Below are positions 16,949-24,339 of a stretch of DNA of 64,000 nucleotides, one piece after another (positions within the stretch are counted from its first letter, which is position 1; every line of letters starts with the position of its first letter). The notes below the pieces were generated by a model. That model was not told where the DNA came from and made no database searches. It saw only the letters and a program-made list of their open reading frames with translations. The position numbers and the translations under genes are program-made. This stretch comes from Alkalicoccus chagannorensis DSM 18086 (GTDB taxonomy: Bacteria; Bacillota; Bacilli; Bacillales; Salisediminibacteriaceae), in NCBI RefSeq assembly GCF_000429725.1, contig NZ_AUCK01000008.1:93122-157121 (forward strand), written 5' to 3'.

Positions 16949-17554
16949 ATGAAGTGGCTGATCACTGGTTTTGAAGCATTTGATCCTTGGGACGAAAATC
17001 CCGCGCAGCTGCTGGCACAACGCGTGCAGGAATGGAAGAACGATGTAGATGCCGCTGCAGCCGTGCTTCCTGTAGAATACAAGAAGGCACCGGAAACAGC
17101 AGCACGCCTCATAGCAGAAGAAAAACCGGATGCCGTTCTGCATCTGGGTACTGCTGGAGGCAGAAGCGGCCTTCACCTGGAACGATTCGCGGTCAACGTG
17201 GAAGACAGCGGCACGGGCAAGGACAATGCAGGCGATCAGGCCGAAGACAGGAGAGTCGTCGACGACGGTCCTGCCGCCGTGGAAACCACGCTCCCGATCC
17301 GCACCATGACAGAAGCCGCGAAACGTTCCGGCGTGCCGTCATCGATCTCGTACTCAGCAGGAACGTTCGTCTGTAATACAACGATGTACCGCACACTCGT
17401 AGAAGGCAGGGTTCCTTACGTGGGATTTCTGCACGTTCCCGTCCTTCCGCAGATGGCGGTTGATTGGCCGCTCGCTTCCATGAGTCTTGACACGATGGAG
17501 AAAGGACTATACGAAATGATCACAGCGGCTGAAAGGGTATTACCAACACCGTAA
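16949..17554 (+). CDS. pcp: Pyrrolidone-carboxylate peptidase
   Basis: A 201-residue cysteine peptidase (C15) that removes N-terminal pyroglutamate. The catalytic triad is visible: Glu79 (LHLERFAVN), Cys142 (GTFVCNTTMY) and His162 (VGFLHVPVLP). The start MKWLITGFEAFDPW is canonical and the length is as usual (about 200-215). It follows the lipoprotein gene and, with IadA upstream, forms a small group of genes dealing with modified peptides. Confidence 0.95.
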   Translation: MKWLITGFEAFDPWDENPAQLLAQRVQEWKNDVDAAAAVLPVEYKKAPETAARLIAEEKPDAVLHLGTAGGRSGLHLERFAVNVEDSGTGKDNAGDQAEDRRVVDDGPAAVETTLPIRTMTEAAKRSGVPSSISYSAGTFVCNTTMYRTLVEGRVPYVGFLHVPVLPQMAVDWPLASMSLDTMEKGLYEMITAAERVLPTP

Positions 17555-17620
17555 CGCAGGATACGCTCCGGCAGAGAAGGACTTTTCCAAGCGAAGCAGA
17601 GGATGAAACGAACAAAAAGC

Positions 17621-17884
17621 GGTTCTCATTCCCATGTTGAACAGGTTCAGGTCTGCTCAGACGCGTTTCACATGGCAGCTGGGACTTTTTTAGAAAAGAA
17701 AAAACGAAAACGAGCAATTTTCAGGAGGGAAGGGCGGCGACGCAAGAGGGATCAAGCGCCGTCCGAACATCCTCCTCGCAGCGCAAAGACCGTTGAGGGC
17801 AGCGCCCCTTGGCAGGCATCCACCTGAAACGGAAGAAAAGATGCCATGGACATAAACCGCTGCCCCAACATTTGTTTTAGAACC
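17621..17884 (-). mobile_element. MITE-A copy 1 (264 bp)
   Basis: Terminal inverted repeats: GGTTCTCATTCCCATGTTG at 17621 and, at the other end, CCCCAACATTTG..TTAGAACC up to 17884. It is flanked by CAAAAAGC (17613-17620) and GAAAAAGC (17885-17892), an 8-base target duplication with one mismatch. No coding capacity. Relative to copies at 44112 and 60391 the core is inverted. Confidence 0.8.
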
Positions 17885-17890
17885 GAAAAA

Positions 17891-17927
17891 GCCTGTCAGG
17901 CAGTGATTGCCTGACAGGCTTTTTTTA
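17891..17927. terminator. Bidirectional rho-independent terminator
   Basis: GCCTGTCAGGCA (17891-17902) pairs with TGCCTGACAGGC (17908-17919), with an A-run before it and seven T after. MITE-A copy 1 ends just before it, and R1 copy d begins just after. Confidence 0.9.
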
Positions 17928-17930
17928 CTT

Positions 17931-18065
17931 TGTAGGAAAGCATAAAATGTCATAGAAGGAAGACGGCGGCTTCCTGCGCTGCACGAGAAGAAAGAAGACC
18001 GCTTTCTTCCCTCGAAAAGCTTGCAGTACAAGCCGTTCCGACCAAAAGGCAATTTGCCCTTTTGT
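17931..18065 (+). repeat. R1 intergenic repeat, copy d
   Basis: TGTAGGAAAGCATAAAATGTCA, GGCGGCTTCCTGCGCTGC, the stem GAAGAAAG/CTTTCTTC, then CTTGCAGTACAAGCCGTTCC, GACCAAAAGGC and CCTTTTGT. It abuts the T-tract of the terminator at 17891-17927. Confidence 0.8.
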
Positions 18066-18092
18066 CCCGGGATAGAAGGACTGGTGTTTTTA

Positions 18093-18620
18093 TTATGTGG
18101 AAGCTGCAGGCTGCTCTTTTTCAAAGTGCACGTAGCTGCTTAATACTTCTTCCACTTCTTCTTTCGCTTCATCCGCAATGGTCGTTTTGATTTTCTGGCC
18201 TTTCTGCAGCTCCATGATCAGCTGCTGCCGGTTCTTTCTGGCACGCCCCCATTTGATAACCCGGATTTTCGACCATTTTGCGTGGTAACCGGCAAAAACG
18301 ATAGCATCCCCCTGCAGCTGAAAGACTTTATCCAGCGTCAGGAGAATGAAGGTTCCAGCGGCAAAAACAAGGACAGCAAGAATGGAAGCTGCCACGAAAT
18401 TATTGAACACTTCGATGATCAAAAAAACCGAGAGAAGAATGACGACATAACTGCATAGCAGAGAGATCTTGTAACGCAGAGAGCTCGTGCTTACTTTCTG
18501 CGCATCGTCGGGAGTGAAAAACACTTCCGACCCATTTATTCTACGGACCCGGTCCGTAAAGAGATGATAGATAGAAATGATGGACATAATGACAGCGGTA
18601 AGCAGATACAGCCACTGCAT
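18093..18620 (-). CDS. Membrane protein of unknown function
   Basis: A 175-residue protein with one N-terminal membrane helix (about 1-20), a pair of helices at about 53-95 and a basic C-terminal soluble domain (VIKWGRARKNRQQLIMELQ). The layout is like DUF5673-type Bacillus proteins, but this is only a resemblance. A GGAGG lies before ATG 18620. It is followed in the same direction by R1 copy d and may share regulation with the PCD gene upstream. Confidence 0.65.
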   Translation of the reverse strand: MQWLYLLTAVIMSIISIYHLFTDRVRRINGSEVFFTPDDAQKVSTSSLRYKISLLCSYVVILLSVFLIIEVFNNFVAASILAVLVFAAGTFILLTLDKVFQLQGDAIVFAGYHAKWSKIRVIKWGRARKNRQQLIMELQKGQKIKTTIADEAKEEVEEVLSSYVHFEKEQPAAST

Positions 18621-18696
18621 AAGGCAGACCTCCTAAAGTCGTTCTGCTTTATTTTATCATGCCATGATGCAGGGCTGCACCCGTTTCCGGGAGGTT

Positions 18697-18984
18697 TTAC
18701 GTGTATTTTGCAAAGATGCGGTCATAGGCGTGGGCAGATTCAAAATCTTTCTGGGTCAGCCCGCCTTCGTCGAGGGTGCTCAGTTTTAATATCACGGTCG
18801 TGTGGTCAATGATCGTATAAGGGTGATGCTGGCGGTCCTCGGCTGTATCTGCGATTTCTCTGATGAACTGTATGGCTTTCGGATAGGAGGAGAAACGGTA
18901 CTCTTTCTCAATCCAGGAACCACTTTGACTCCAGCCGTCTGAATCCTTCAGGTTCATATCGATATCTGCTTGTGTCAATACCAC
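18697..18984 (-). CDS. 4a-hydroxytetrahydrobiopterin (pterin-4a-carbinolamine) dehydratase
   Basis: A 95-residue PCD/DCoH-type protein that dehydrates 4a-hydroxy pterins. The motif is clear: EDRQHHPYTIIDHTTVILKL, followed by TQKDFESAHAYDRI. The start is read as GTG 18984: AAAGGGG lies 8 bases upstream and gives a normal length, while the longer frame from 19041 has no site. No phenylalanine hydroxylase gene is nearby, so the substrate in this organism is unclear. Confidence 0.85.
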   Translation of the reverse strand: MVLTQADIDMNLKDSDGWSQSGSWIEKEYRFSSYPKAIQFIREIADTAEDRQHHPYTIIDHTTVILKLSTLDEGGLTQKDFESAHAYDRIFAKYT

Positions 18985-19142
18985 AACAAAAACCCCTTTC
19001 TTATCATTTGAAAAATCTGATAATAACATTCTATCATACATGAGGAGAATAATGGCAGGGTTTCTTTTATCGAAACAGGTTACCGTTCCGGAGAATAGGG
19101 GAATAGCATAATAATAATATTAGGAGAAAGCGCGGTGAGTGC

Positions 19143-19880
19143 ATGCTGGAAAAGCTAAAAGAACGTGTGGCGAGATGGACAGCGGCAAGATCCATCCGCA
19201 AATATGGCGGCGAACAGGTGGCGCCAGTCGAAGCGGAGCGCCCGCAGAATGAGTGGACGGTGGCCTTTCTGACAACGGCAGGGGTTCATCTGTCTTCAGA
19301 AGAGCCATTTGATGTCGATGCAGGAGACTGGAGTGTCAGAAGCATTCCAGCGGATACTGCGGCATCCGAATTGATGGTCTCCCATACGCACTATGACACA
19401 GAGGCGGCGGAAGAGGACATCAACACCGTGTTCCCTCTGGAAGCCGTCCGTGAATTAGCCGAAGAGGGTGAGTTCGGAAAGCTGGCAGCTACACATTACG
19501 GCATGATGGGCTACATCCCCCGCACGGATAAACTGCTGCAGGAGAGTGTACCCGAGATCATTGCCGGGCTGAAGAAAGATAACGTGGACGTGCTCCTGTT
19601 GTCCCCTGGCTGATACATCTGCCATCAATCGGTCGGATTGATACAGAAAGCAGTTGAAAAAGAGGGAATTCCCACCGTCTCCCTCACGCATTTTCCTGAG
19701 CTTACTGAGCAGGTGCATGCACCGAGAGCGCTGCACATCAAATTCCCGCTCGGAAGGACGTTCGGTGCGCCTGGCAGAAGGGATCTTCAAAAACGAATTC
19801 TGCAGGATATGCTGCAGGAGGCGGCAGTGATGGAGCCTGAGGTGCCCCGCACGCTGCCTTATCGATGGAAAAGAGACTGA
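19143..19880 (+). CDS. Probable selenoprotein, glycine/betaine/sarcosine reductase component B-like (UxxC)
   Basis: One frame of 245 codons interrupted only by TGA at 19611-19613. Both halves are in the same frame and read as one protein: ...VDVLLLSPG-U-YICHQSVGLIQKAVE... The TGA makes a UxxC redox motif (Sec157, Cys160). I recall short relatives of the GrdB family with PG(U/C)xxCHQSVGLI at this point. A 7-bp hairpin with a GGTCG loop lies 17 bases after the TGA, as in bacterial SECIS elements. Reading it as a pseudogene is less likely, since there is no frameshift and the tail keeps conserved residues. The substrate is unknown. Sec insertion would need selA, selB, selC and selD elsewhere in the genome. 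The ribosome binding site is AGGAG, rather distant, before ATG 19143. Confidence 0.85.
19614..19646 (+). promoter_or_regulatory. SECIS-like hairpin downstream of in-frame TGA
   Basis: ATCAATC (19624-19630) pairs perfectly with GATTGAT (19636-19642) around the loop GGTCG; an outer CTG/CAG (19619-19621 and 19644-19646) extends the stem. The loop G pair is 17 bases past the TGA. E. coli fdhF has a GGUC loop in a similar place. Confidence 0.75.
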
Positions 19881-19929
19881 ATAACCGGTTTTACTTGTGA
19901 GAAACAGGGTACAGAATGATTAGGATATT

Positions 19930-20991
19930 ATGATCATGAAAGTTGGTGTTACGATGGAATCATGCAGCATTTGTCAAGGGAAAATTCCGCTTTCTGAGCG
20001 GGGCACGCTGATGTTATCCGGAAAAACAGAGCAGCAGGCCGAAAGCATTAGAAAAGCATTGAGAAAGTGGCATCCCGTTCTGCATCCGAAGCAGCATCGT
20101 GTAGATGTCTCCTATTCGAGCTGGGAGGCACTGCAGTCGATTATGGAGAAAACGCTGGGAGAACTTCCCGAAGATGACACCGTGTCAGTAACTGGGAGTC
20201 TGATAACGGAAGAGGGGAGCCGGCATATGCCCGGCAACGAATTTTCTCTGTATGAGCTGAATGAGCAGATTACCCATCCGGAACTGGTTAAAATCATTCA
20301 GGACCGCCTCTTTCAATCGTTCATGCAGCCGGTAGTCGATACCCGGACGGGAGAACCGATCGGCTATGAGTTTCTTTTACGGCCGAACAGTAAACTGCAT
20401 CCTTTCAACCCGGGAGAGCTGTTTGCATTCTCCCAGGGGTCCGGGCTGCAGTCGATGCTGGACAGCCAGGCTAGAATCAACGCCATCCGCACGAGTTCAC
20501 ATAAATTGATGCCGGGCATGAAACGGTTTATTAATTTTCTGCCATCATCCATATACGATCCGTCCCACTGTCTGAAAAGTACATTTAAGGCAGCGAGAGA
20601 CTATAAAGTTAAGCCGGAAGATCTCGTCTTTGAAGTCGTGGAAACAGAACAGATCGAAGATATGCAGCACCTGCAGTTCATTTTTGAAGAATACAAAAAG
20701 GCGGGAGTGAAAGTAGCACTCGATGATGTCGGCACAGGTTATTCCACGGTGGACGTATTAAAACAGCTGAAGCCGAACTATGCCAAAATCGACCGCTCGC
20801 TGATTCAGGATATCGATCAGCATCCGGAAAAACTCGATCAAATCAAACTGCTCCGTAAAGTAGCAGATGACAATGGGATTATTCTGCTTGCAGAAGGAAT
20901 CGAAACGGCCGAGGAATATAAGGTTCTGCAGCAGTATGTGCATCTCGCTCAAGGGTACTACTTCGGCAAACCGCTTTCGAGACCGGCATAG
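19930..20991 (+). CDS. EAL domain protein, c-di-GMP phosphodiesterase
   Basis: A 353-residue protein with an N-terminal region of about 115 residues beginning with a CSICQG motif, and a C-terminal EAL domain (about 118-353). Key residues are kept: the Glu of GYEFLLRP (EFL rather than EAL), the Asn of FINFLPSS, the Glu of FEVVETEQ, LDDVGTGYSTVDVL, the Lys of AKIDRS, LLAEGIET and QGYYFGKP. Hydrolytic activity is likely. No GGDEF domain or membrane segment. The start is uncertain: ATG 19930, 19936 or 19954, each with a weak ribosome binding site. It follows the selenoprotein gene by 50 bases. Confidence 0.85.
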   Translation: MIMKVGVTMESCSICQGKIPLSERGTLMLSGKTEQQAESIRKALRKWHPVLHPKQHRVDVSYSSWEALQSIMEKTLGELPEDDTVSVTGSLITEEGSRHMPGNEFSLYELNEQITHPELVKIIQDRLFQSFMQPVVDTRTGEPIGYEFLLRPNSKLHPFNPGELFAFSQGSGLQSMLDSQARINAIRTSSHKLMPGMKRFINFLPSSIYDPSHCLKSTFKAARDYKVKPEDLVFEVVETEQIEDMQHLQFIFEEYKKAGVKVALDDVGTGYSTVDVLKQLKPNYAKIDRSLIQDIDQHPEKLDQIKLLRKVADDNGIILLAEGIETAEEYKVLQQYVHLAQGYYFGKPLSRPA

Positions 20992-21032
20992 ACCGGTACG
21001 CGCAGGAATCAAGTATCATGAAAGGGGGAAGT

Positions 21033-21058
21033 CAGCAGGCTGTTCCGGCAGTCTGCTG
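21033..21058 (+). promoter_or_regulatory. Hairpin between ribosome binding site and start codon
   Basis: CAGCAGGCTG (21033-21042) pairs with CAGTCTGCTG (21049-21058), loop TTCCGG. AAAGGGGG (21021-21028) lies just before it and ATG 21059 just after. Folding would bring the site within about 4-5 bases of the start. Confidence 0.6.
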
Positions 21059-21067
21059 ATGCTTTGT

Positions 21068-21646
21068 ATGAATATCGTTGCCGTGTATATGCATCCGAGC
21101 TGGGATAGTTTTAACGGAGCCGTGTTTCAGGCGGTTCAAGAGAAGGCGCTCTATCAGCAATGGACGACGTTTGCTCCGGCTGTCGAGAAGATGAATCCGC
21201 TACTGACGATTGAAGAGTACAAGCAGTCTATCGACGGCCGGTATCCGCCGGAACTGGAGGAAGCACAGGACCAGCTGCGGGAGGCAGACCACGTGCTGTT
21301 TTTCTTTCCGGTGTGGTGGGGAGGTTTCCCTGCAGCAGGGAAAGGGTTTATCGATCGGGTGTTTGCCTACGGGAAAGCGCACGAATTGGAAGGAGAAGAG
21401 CCGATCCCTCTGCTCACGGGAAAGAGAGCCTCCCTCTTTTTCACTACCGGAACGCCGCCGGAAGTGTTTGAGGAGAAGGGATTTTACGATCAGACAGTCG
21501 GCGCCATCCGGGACCAGCTGCTGGAATTCTGTGGTCTGGAGCTGCACACCGTCAAGCATTTCGGCGATGTGCATCAGGCCTCCGATGAAGACCGACAAAA
21601 GATGCTGCAGGAAGCAGCAGAGGCAGCTGCCAGACTGTCAGAATAA
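21068..21646 (+). CDS. Flavodoxin-fold NAD(P)H:quinone oxidoreductase-like protein
   Basis: A 192-residue flavodoxin_2 family protein of the MdaB/YwrO type, an FMN or FAD enzyme reducing quinones. It starts MNIVAVYMHPSWDSFNGAV; the flavin-contact loop FFFPVWWGGFPAAGKGFIDRVF is typical, as is FTTGTPPEVF. ATG 21068 gives the usual N-terminus, while ATG 21059 is also in frame and directly follows a hairpin. The only good ribosome binding site (AAAGGGGG) is upstream of that hairpin. Confidence 0.82.
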   Translation: MNIVAVYMHPSWDSFNGAVFQAVQEKALYQQWTTFAPAVEKMNPLLTIEEYKQSIDGRYPPELEEAQDQLREADHVLFFFPVWWGGFPAAGKGFIDRVFAYGKAHELEGEEPIPLLTGKRASLFFTTGTPPEVFEEKGFYDQTVGAIRDQLLEFCGLELHTVKHFGDVHQASDEDRQKMLQEAAEAAARLSE

Positions 21647-21665
21647 GAAAGGGATCTGATGGCGC

Positions 21666-22439
21666 TTATCCTTCGTCTTCCTCCTCTATAGGGACGACCA
21701 TCGAGAAACGCCACTCCGGCAGATCAGCTGCCGTCCGCTCTACAACGAACGTTTCCGGATAGGTGAACGGCATGGAGAAGTCTGCTGTAATATGTGTTCC
21801 TTCCGGTCTCTGCTCCACAGATCGGAAAATAGGATAAATCGTTTCGCCGTCGAGCATCCTTGTAAAAACATAGCCAGTGCCGGCACTATCGGCGTCCGGG
21901 TGGTCATCATCTATCGTGAACGAAATCGAAGCTTGTGCTGCTTCGATCTGGCGCAGAGCGATATCGCCGGTCCGAAGCTGGGATGTATCATCTGCCACCT
22001 CGAACGTGTAGCCGCTGTCATACACGCTCGGGATCATGTAAAAAGGGATCTCTAATCTTGCTTTCTTATCAGCTGGTAGGGGGCCTGCTTCGATGGTCAT
22101 TCCGATGGCGTCGGCCCCAAGATCCTGTCCCATGATGCTGGAGTGGGAGAAGGACGTGTCTTTCACTTCATACGTGACATCTTCACTGTCTCTTATGTAG
22201 GAAGGCCATTGAAATTGATAATCATCAGAAGCGACCGTGTGGCCCTGGTTGTTTTCGGCGAGGAAATGAATAAGCATGGTATCCTCCTGCAGTTCTGTTC
22301 CCAAATGGGTAATGGTAAGGTCGGACTGCTCGACCGTTTCTATCAAGGGCATACCGGCACTGCTTTCCGTTTGACCGGGTGGTGCCCCGGCTGAGCAGCC
22401 CGCTGCAAATAGAATGATACCGATGATTGCCTTTCTCAT
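21666..22439 (-). CDS. Lipoprotein of unknown function
   Basis: A 257-residue predicted lipoprotein: lipobox AAGC (Cys15), followed by an extracellular beta-rich region (DLTITHLGTELQEDTMLIHFL and two similar stretches), perhaps one or two immunoglobulin-like or DUF4179/DUF5643-type domains. Not recognised with confidence. ATG 22439 follows GGGGGGA with spacing 8; the longer upstream frame runs into a MITE and is not used. Convergent with the quinone oxidoreductase gene. Confidence 0.7.
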   Translation of the reverse strand: MRKAIIGIILFAAGCSAGAPPGQTESSAGMPLIETVEQSDLTITHLGTELQEDTMLIHFLAENNQGHTVASDDYQFQWPSYIRDSEDVTYEVKDTSFSHSSIMGQDLGADAIGMTIEAGPLPADKKARLEIPFYMIPSVYDSGYTFEVADDTSQLRTGDIALRQIEAAQASISFTIDDDHPDADSAGTGYVFTRMLDGETIYPIFRSVEQRPEGTHITADFSMPFTYPETFVVERTAADLPEWRFSMVVPIEEEDEG

Positions 22440-22511
22440 AGCATGCTCCCCCCTTTCTCTCATCATATCACACCGCCGGGGGACATTCTGCCCATAAATG
22501 CTTTCTGTTTG

Positions 22512-22685
22512 AGCTCTGTTCAAGCTTGTTGTTGTTAATTGATGAATGTAGAGATAGGCGGCGACACTCAAGGGGTAAGCGCTGTCCTCCACGATCCTTC
22601 GCATCACGAATGATCGTGGAGGACAAGCCCCTGAGCAAGCGTCCGCCGAAAGCGGATGAAATCAACAACGAACGATAACATAGCC
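22512..22685 (-). mobile_element. MITE-B copy 1 (174 bp)
   Basis: Ends AGCTCTGTTCAAGCTTGTTG (from 22512) and CAACGAACGATAACATAGCC (to 22685) are imperfect inverted repeats. It is flanked by TCTGTTTG (22504-22511) and TCTGTTTT (22686-22693), an 8-base duplication with one mismatch. An inner stem CTCCACGATC/GATCGTGGAG is perfect. It shares the core GGCGGACGCTTGC (minus strand) with MITE-A. Confidence 0.8.
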
Positions 22686-22869
22686 TCTGTTTTCATGAAG
22701 AGAGCGTGACAGTGATGGAGGGAGTAACGGCATGCAGCCTACCGGATACGGCTGTAGGGAAAGTGTTGTCCGGTGGATGCCGATTCCATTTGGCTAACGT
22801 GAAAGAAGATTTTCAGCTGGCTCGCCCGGTATCACGGCATCTTCTGACAGCAGCGAAGAAGAAAGAACG
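22686..22869. other. Intergenic, nothing recognised
   Basis: Sequence between MITE-B copy 1 and the terminator at 22870. No open frame with a ribosome binding site. Confidence 0.4.
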
Positions 22870-22913
22870 TCAAAAGAACGGACTCTCCTGATAAGGAAAG
22901 TCCGTTCTTTTGA
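22870..22913. terminator. Bidirectional terminator downstream of the KamA-family gene
   Basis: TCAAAAGAACGGACT (22870-22884) is complementary to AGTCCGTTCTTTTGA (22899-22913), 15 bp with A and T runs inside the stem, so it can work in both directions. Confidence 0.85.
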
Positions 22914-22998
22914 TTGGTCAGGCGCGCAGTTGTTTGAGCGGGAGAGGCACTGCTACTTTTGCTTCCCGCAGCGCGGCAGAAAAGCAGGCTGGCTCCTG

Positions 22999-24168
22999 CT
23001 ATTCCGTAGCCGAGAGTTCTTTCTCTGCGATTTTATCATTCGCACCGACAAAGTCGTCCCACTTTTTCGTCGGGGCTGTCCAGTACTGTTCGTTCCCTGG
23101 CAGGTCATCGAACCACGCTGCATCCTCCGGGCAGTCCAGGATCATGAATTTCCCGTACTGATGATCGCGTGACTGGTGGTACTTGAGGTACGCTTTGCCG
23201 TCCTCGATGGCGAGAATTTCGATTTTACCGGATGTATGGCTCATCGACAGCCGGACACGTTTACCGAGGCCGGACGTTTTCGCTTTTGCTTCTTCCACGG
23301 CATCGTATGCCTCTTTCAGCGAGAGAACGAAATCGTTATTTCCGGCAACCGGCCGGTTAATAAAGAAATAATACGGTGTCACGCCGGCCCAGGAAAGCTT
23401 ATCCAGCAGTTCTGCAAGCACGTTCGGATCGTCGTTGATGCCGCGGAGGACGGGGGTCTGATTGACGACGATGGCTCCGGCATTGTGCAGTGCTTCAAAG
23501 CCTTTCTTCGCTTCTTCTGTAATCTCCCGCGGATGGTTGATGTGTGCCATCACATAAATGCGCTGTTCCGGTGTGGAGTATTCCCGGATAAGCTCGTGGA
23601 GATCCTCATCTTCATAAATGCGCATCGGATTAAACACTGGCATTTTGGAACCGAGCCGAATGATTTTCACATGTGGAATCTCCCGCAGCTGCTCAATGAT
23701 TTTACGCAGTTTCCGCGTAGCGAGAATAAGAGAGTCCCCTCCTGTGAGAAGGACATTCGTAATTTCAGGGTGATTACGGATGTATTCAATTCCTGGAGAA
23801 ACGTCCGCCATCGCTTCTTTTATGTCATTACGGAAGAGACGCTTACGGAAGCAGTACCGGCAGTAGGCGCCGCAGACTTCTGATACAATCAGCAGAGCTG
23901 TCTGATCGTACTTATGCTGACAGCCTGGAACTACATAGTTCGTGTCTTCGTCTGAAGCATCCCATCTGCCGTATTCTTCGAGTTCACCTTCGTTTGGAAT
24001 GACGAGTTTACGGATTGGATCCTGCGGGTCTCCCCAGTCAATCAGCCCGAGATAGTATTCGTTTACTCTGAAAACGAACTTCTCCGTGATCTGCTTTAAC
24101 TTTGCTTTTTCCTCATCGGAGAGGTGGGGGACTTTTTCAATGTTCATGATGTACTTCGGCTGTGCCAT
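22999..24168 (-). CDS. KamA family radical SAM protein (aminomutase-like)
   Basis: A 389-residue member of the lysine 2,3-aminomutase family. The 4Fe-4S/SAM motif is CGAYCRYCF (Cys99, 103, 106); GGDSL is the SAM-binding GGD; the PLP Lys is probably in HTSGKIEILA, where true KAM has PGGGGKI. By my alignment one substrate Asp is kept (GINDDPN), but the second (KAM QCDLSLG) is replaced (FINRPVAG). The protein is also shorter than KAM (416-471 residues). Lysine may therefore not be the substrate. ATG 24168 has AAAGGAGTG with spacing 8; the upstream extension to 24279 is not used. Confidence 0.85.
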   Translation of the reverse strand: MAQPKYIMNIEKVPHLSDEEKAKLKQITEKFVFRVNEYYLGLIDWGDPQDPIRKLVIPNEGELEEYGRWDASDEDTNYVVPGCQHKYDQTALLIVSEVCGAYCRYCFRKRLFRNDIKEAMADVSPGIEYIRNHPEITNVLLTGGDSLILATRKLRKIIEQLREIPHVKIIRLGSKMPVFNPMRIYEDEDLHELIREYSTPEQRIYVMAHINHPREITEEAKKGFEALHNAGAIVVNQTPVLRGINDDPNVLAELLDKLSWAGVTPYYFFINRPVAGNNDFVLSLKEAYDAVEEAKAKTSGLGKRVRLSMSHTSGKIEILAIEDGKAYLKYHQSRDHQYGKFMILDCPEDAAWFDDLPGNEQYWTAPTKKWDDFVGANDKIAEKELSATE

Positions 24169-24285
24169 ATACAGCACTCCTTTCTGTGTAACTGTTTTCA
24201 TTAGAACATAAAGATCAGGATTGGTCAAAAATGGAAGAAAAGATTTCCTTTCGTCTGAATAATGAATGTTTTCCTCCATGCTTCA

Positions 24286-24300
24286 GCTTGTGTCACAAGC
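24286..24300. promoter_or_regulatory. 15-bp palindrome in divergent promoter region
   Basis: GCTTGTGTCACAAGC is a perfect palindrome about a central T, nested in a wider CATGCTT...AAGCATG pair (24277-24303). It lies 40 bases before the RpiR-type regulator gene and 118 bases before the divergent KamA-family gene, so it is a candidate operator. Confidence 0.5.
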
Positions 24301-24339
24301 ATGAACACGGTATGCTGATGGGGTACGGGAGGTGGCATC

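Noticed and set aside
19143-19880. Two separate genes or a pseudogene split by a stop
   Set aside because: Both halves share the frame, the stop is TGA in a UxxC position and a SECIS-like hairpin follows, so a selenoprotein explains the sequence better than decay.
24169-24285. Lysine riboswitch upstream of the KamA-family gene
   Set aside because: The gap is too short and has no lysine-box pattern.
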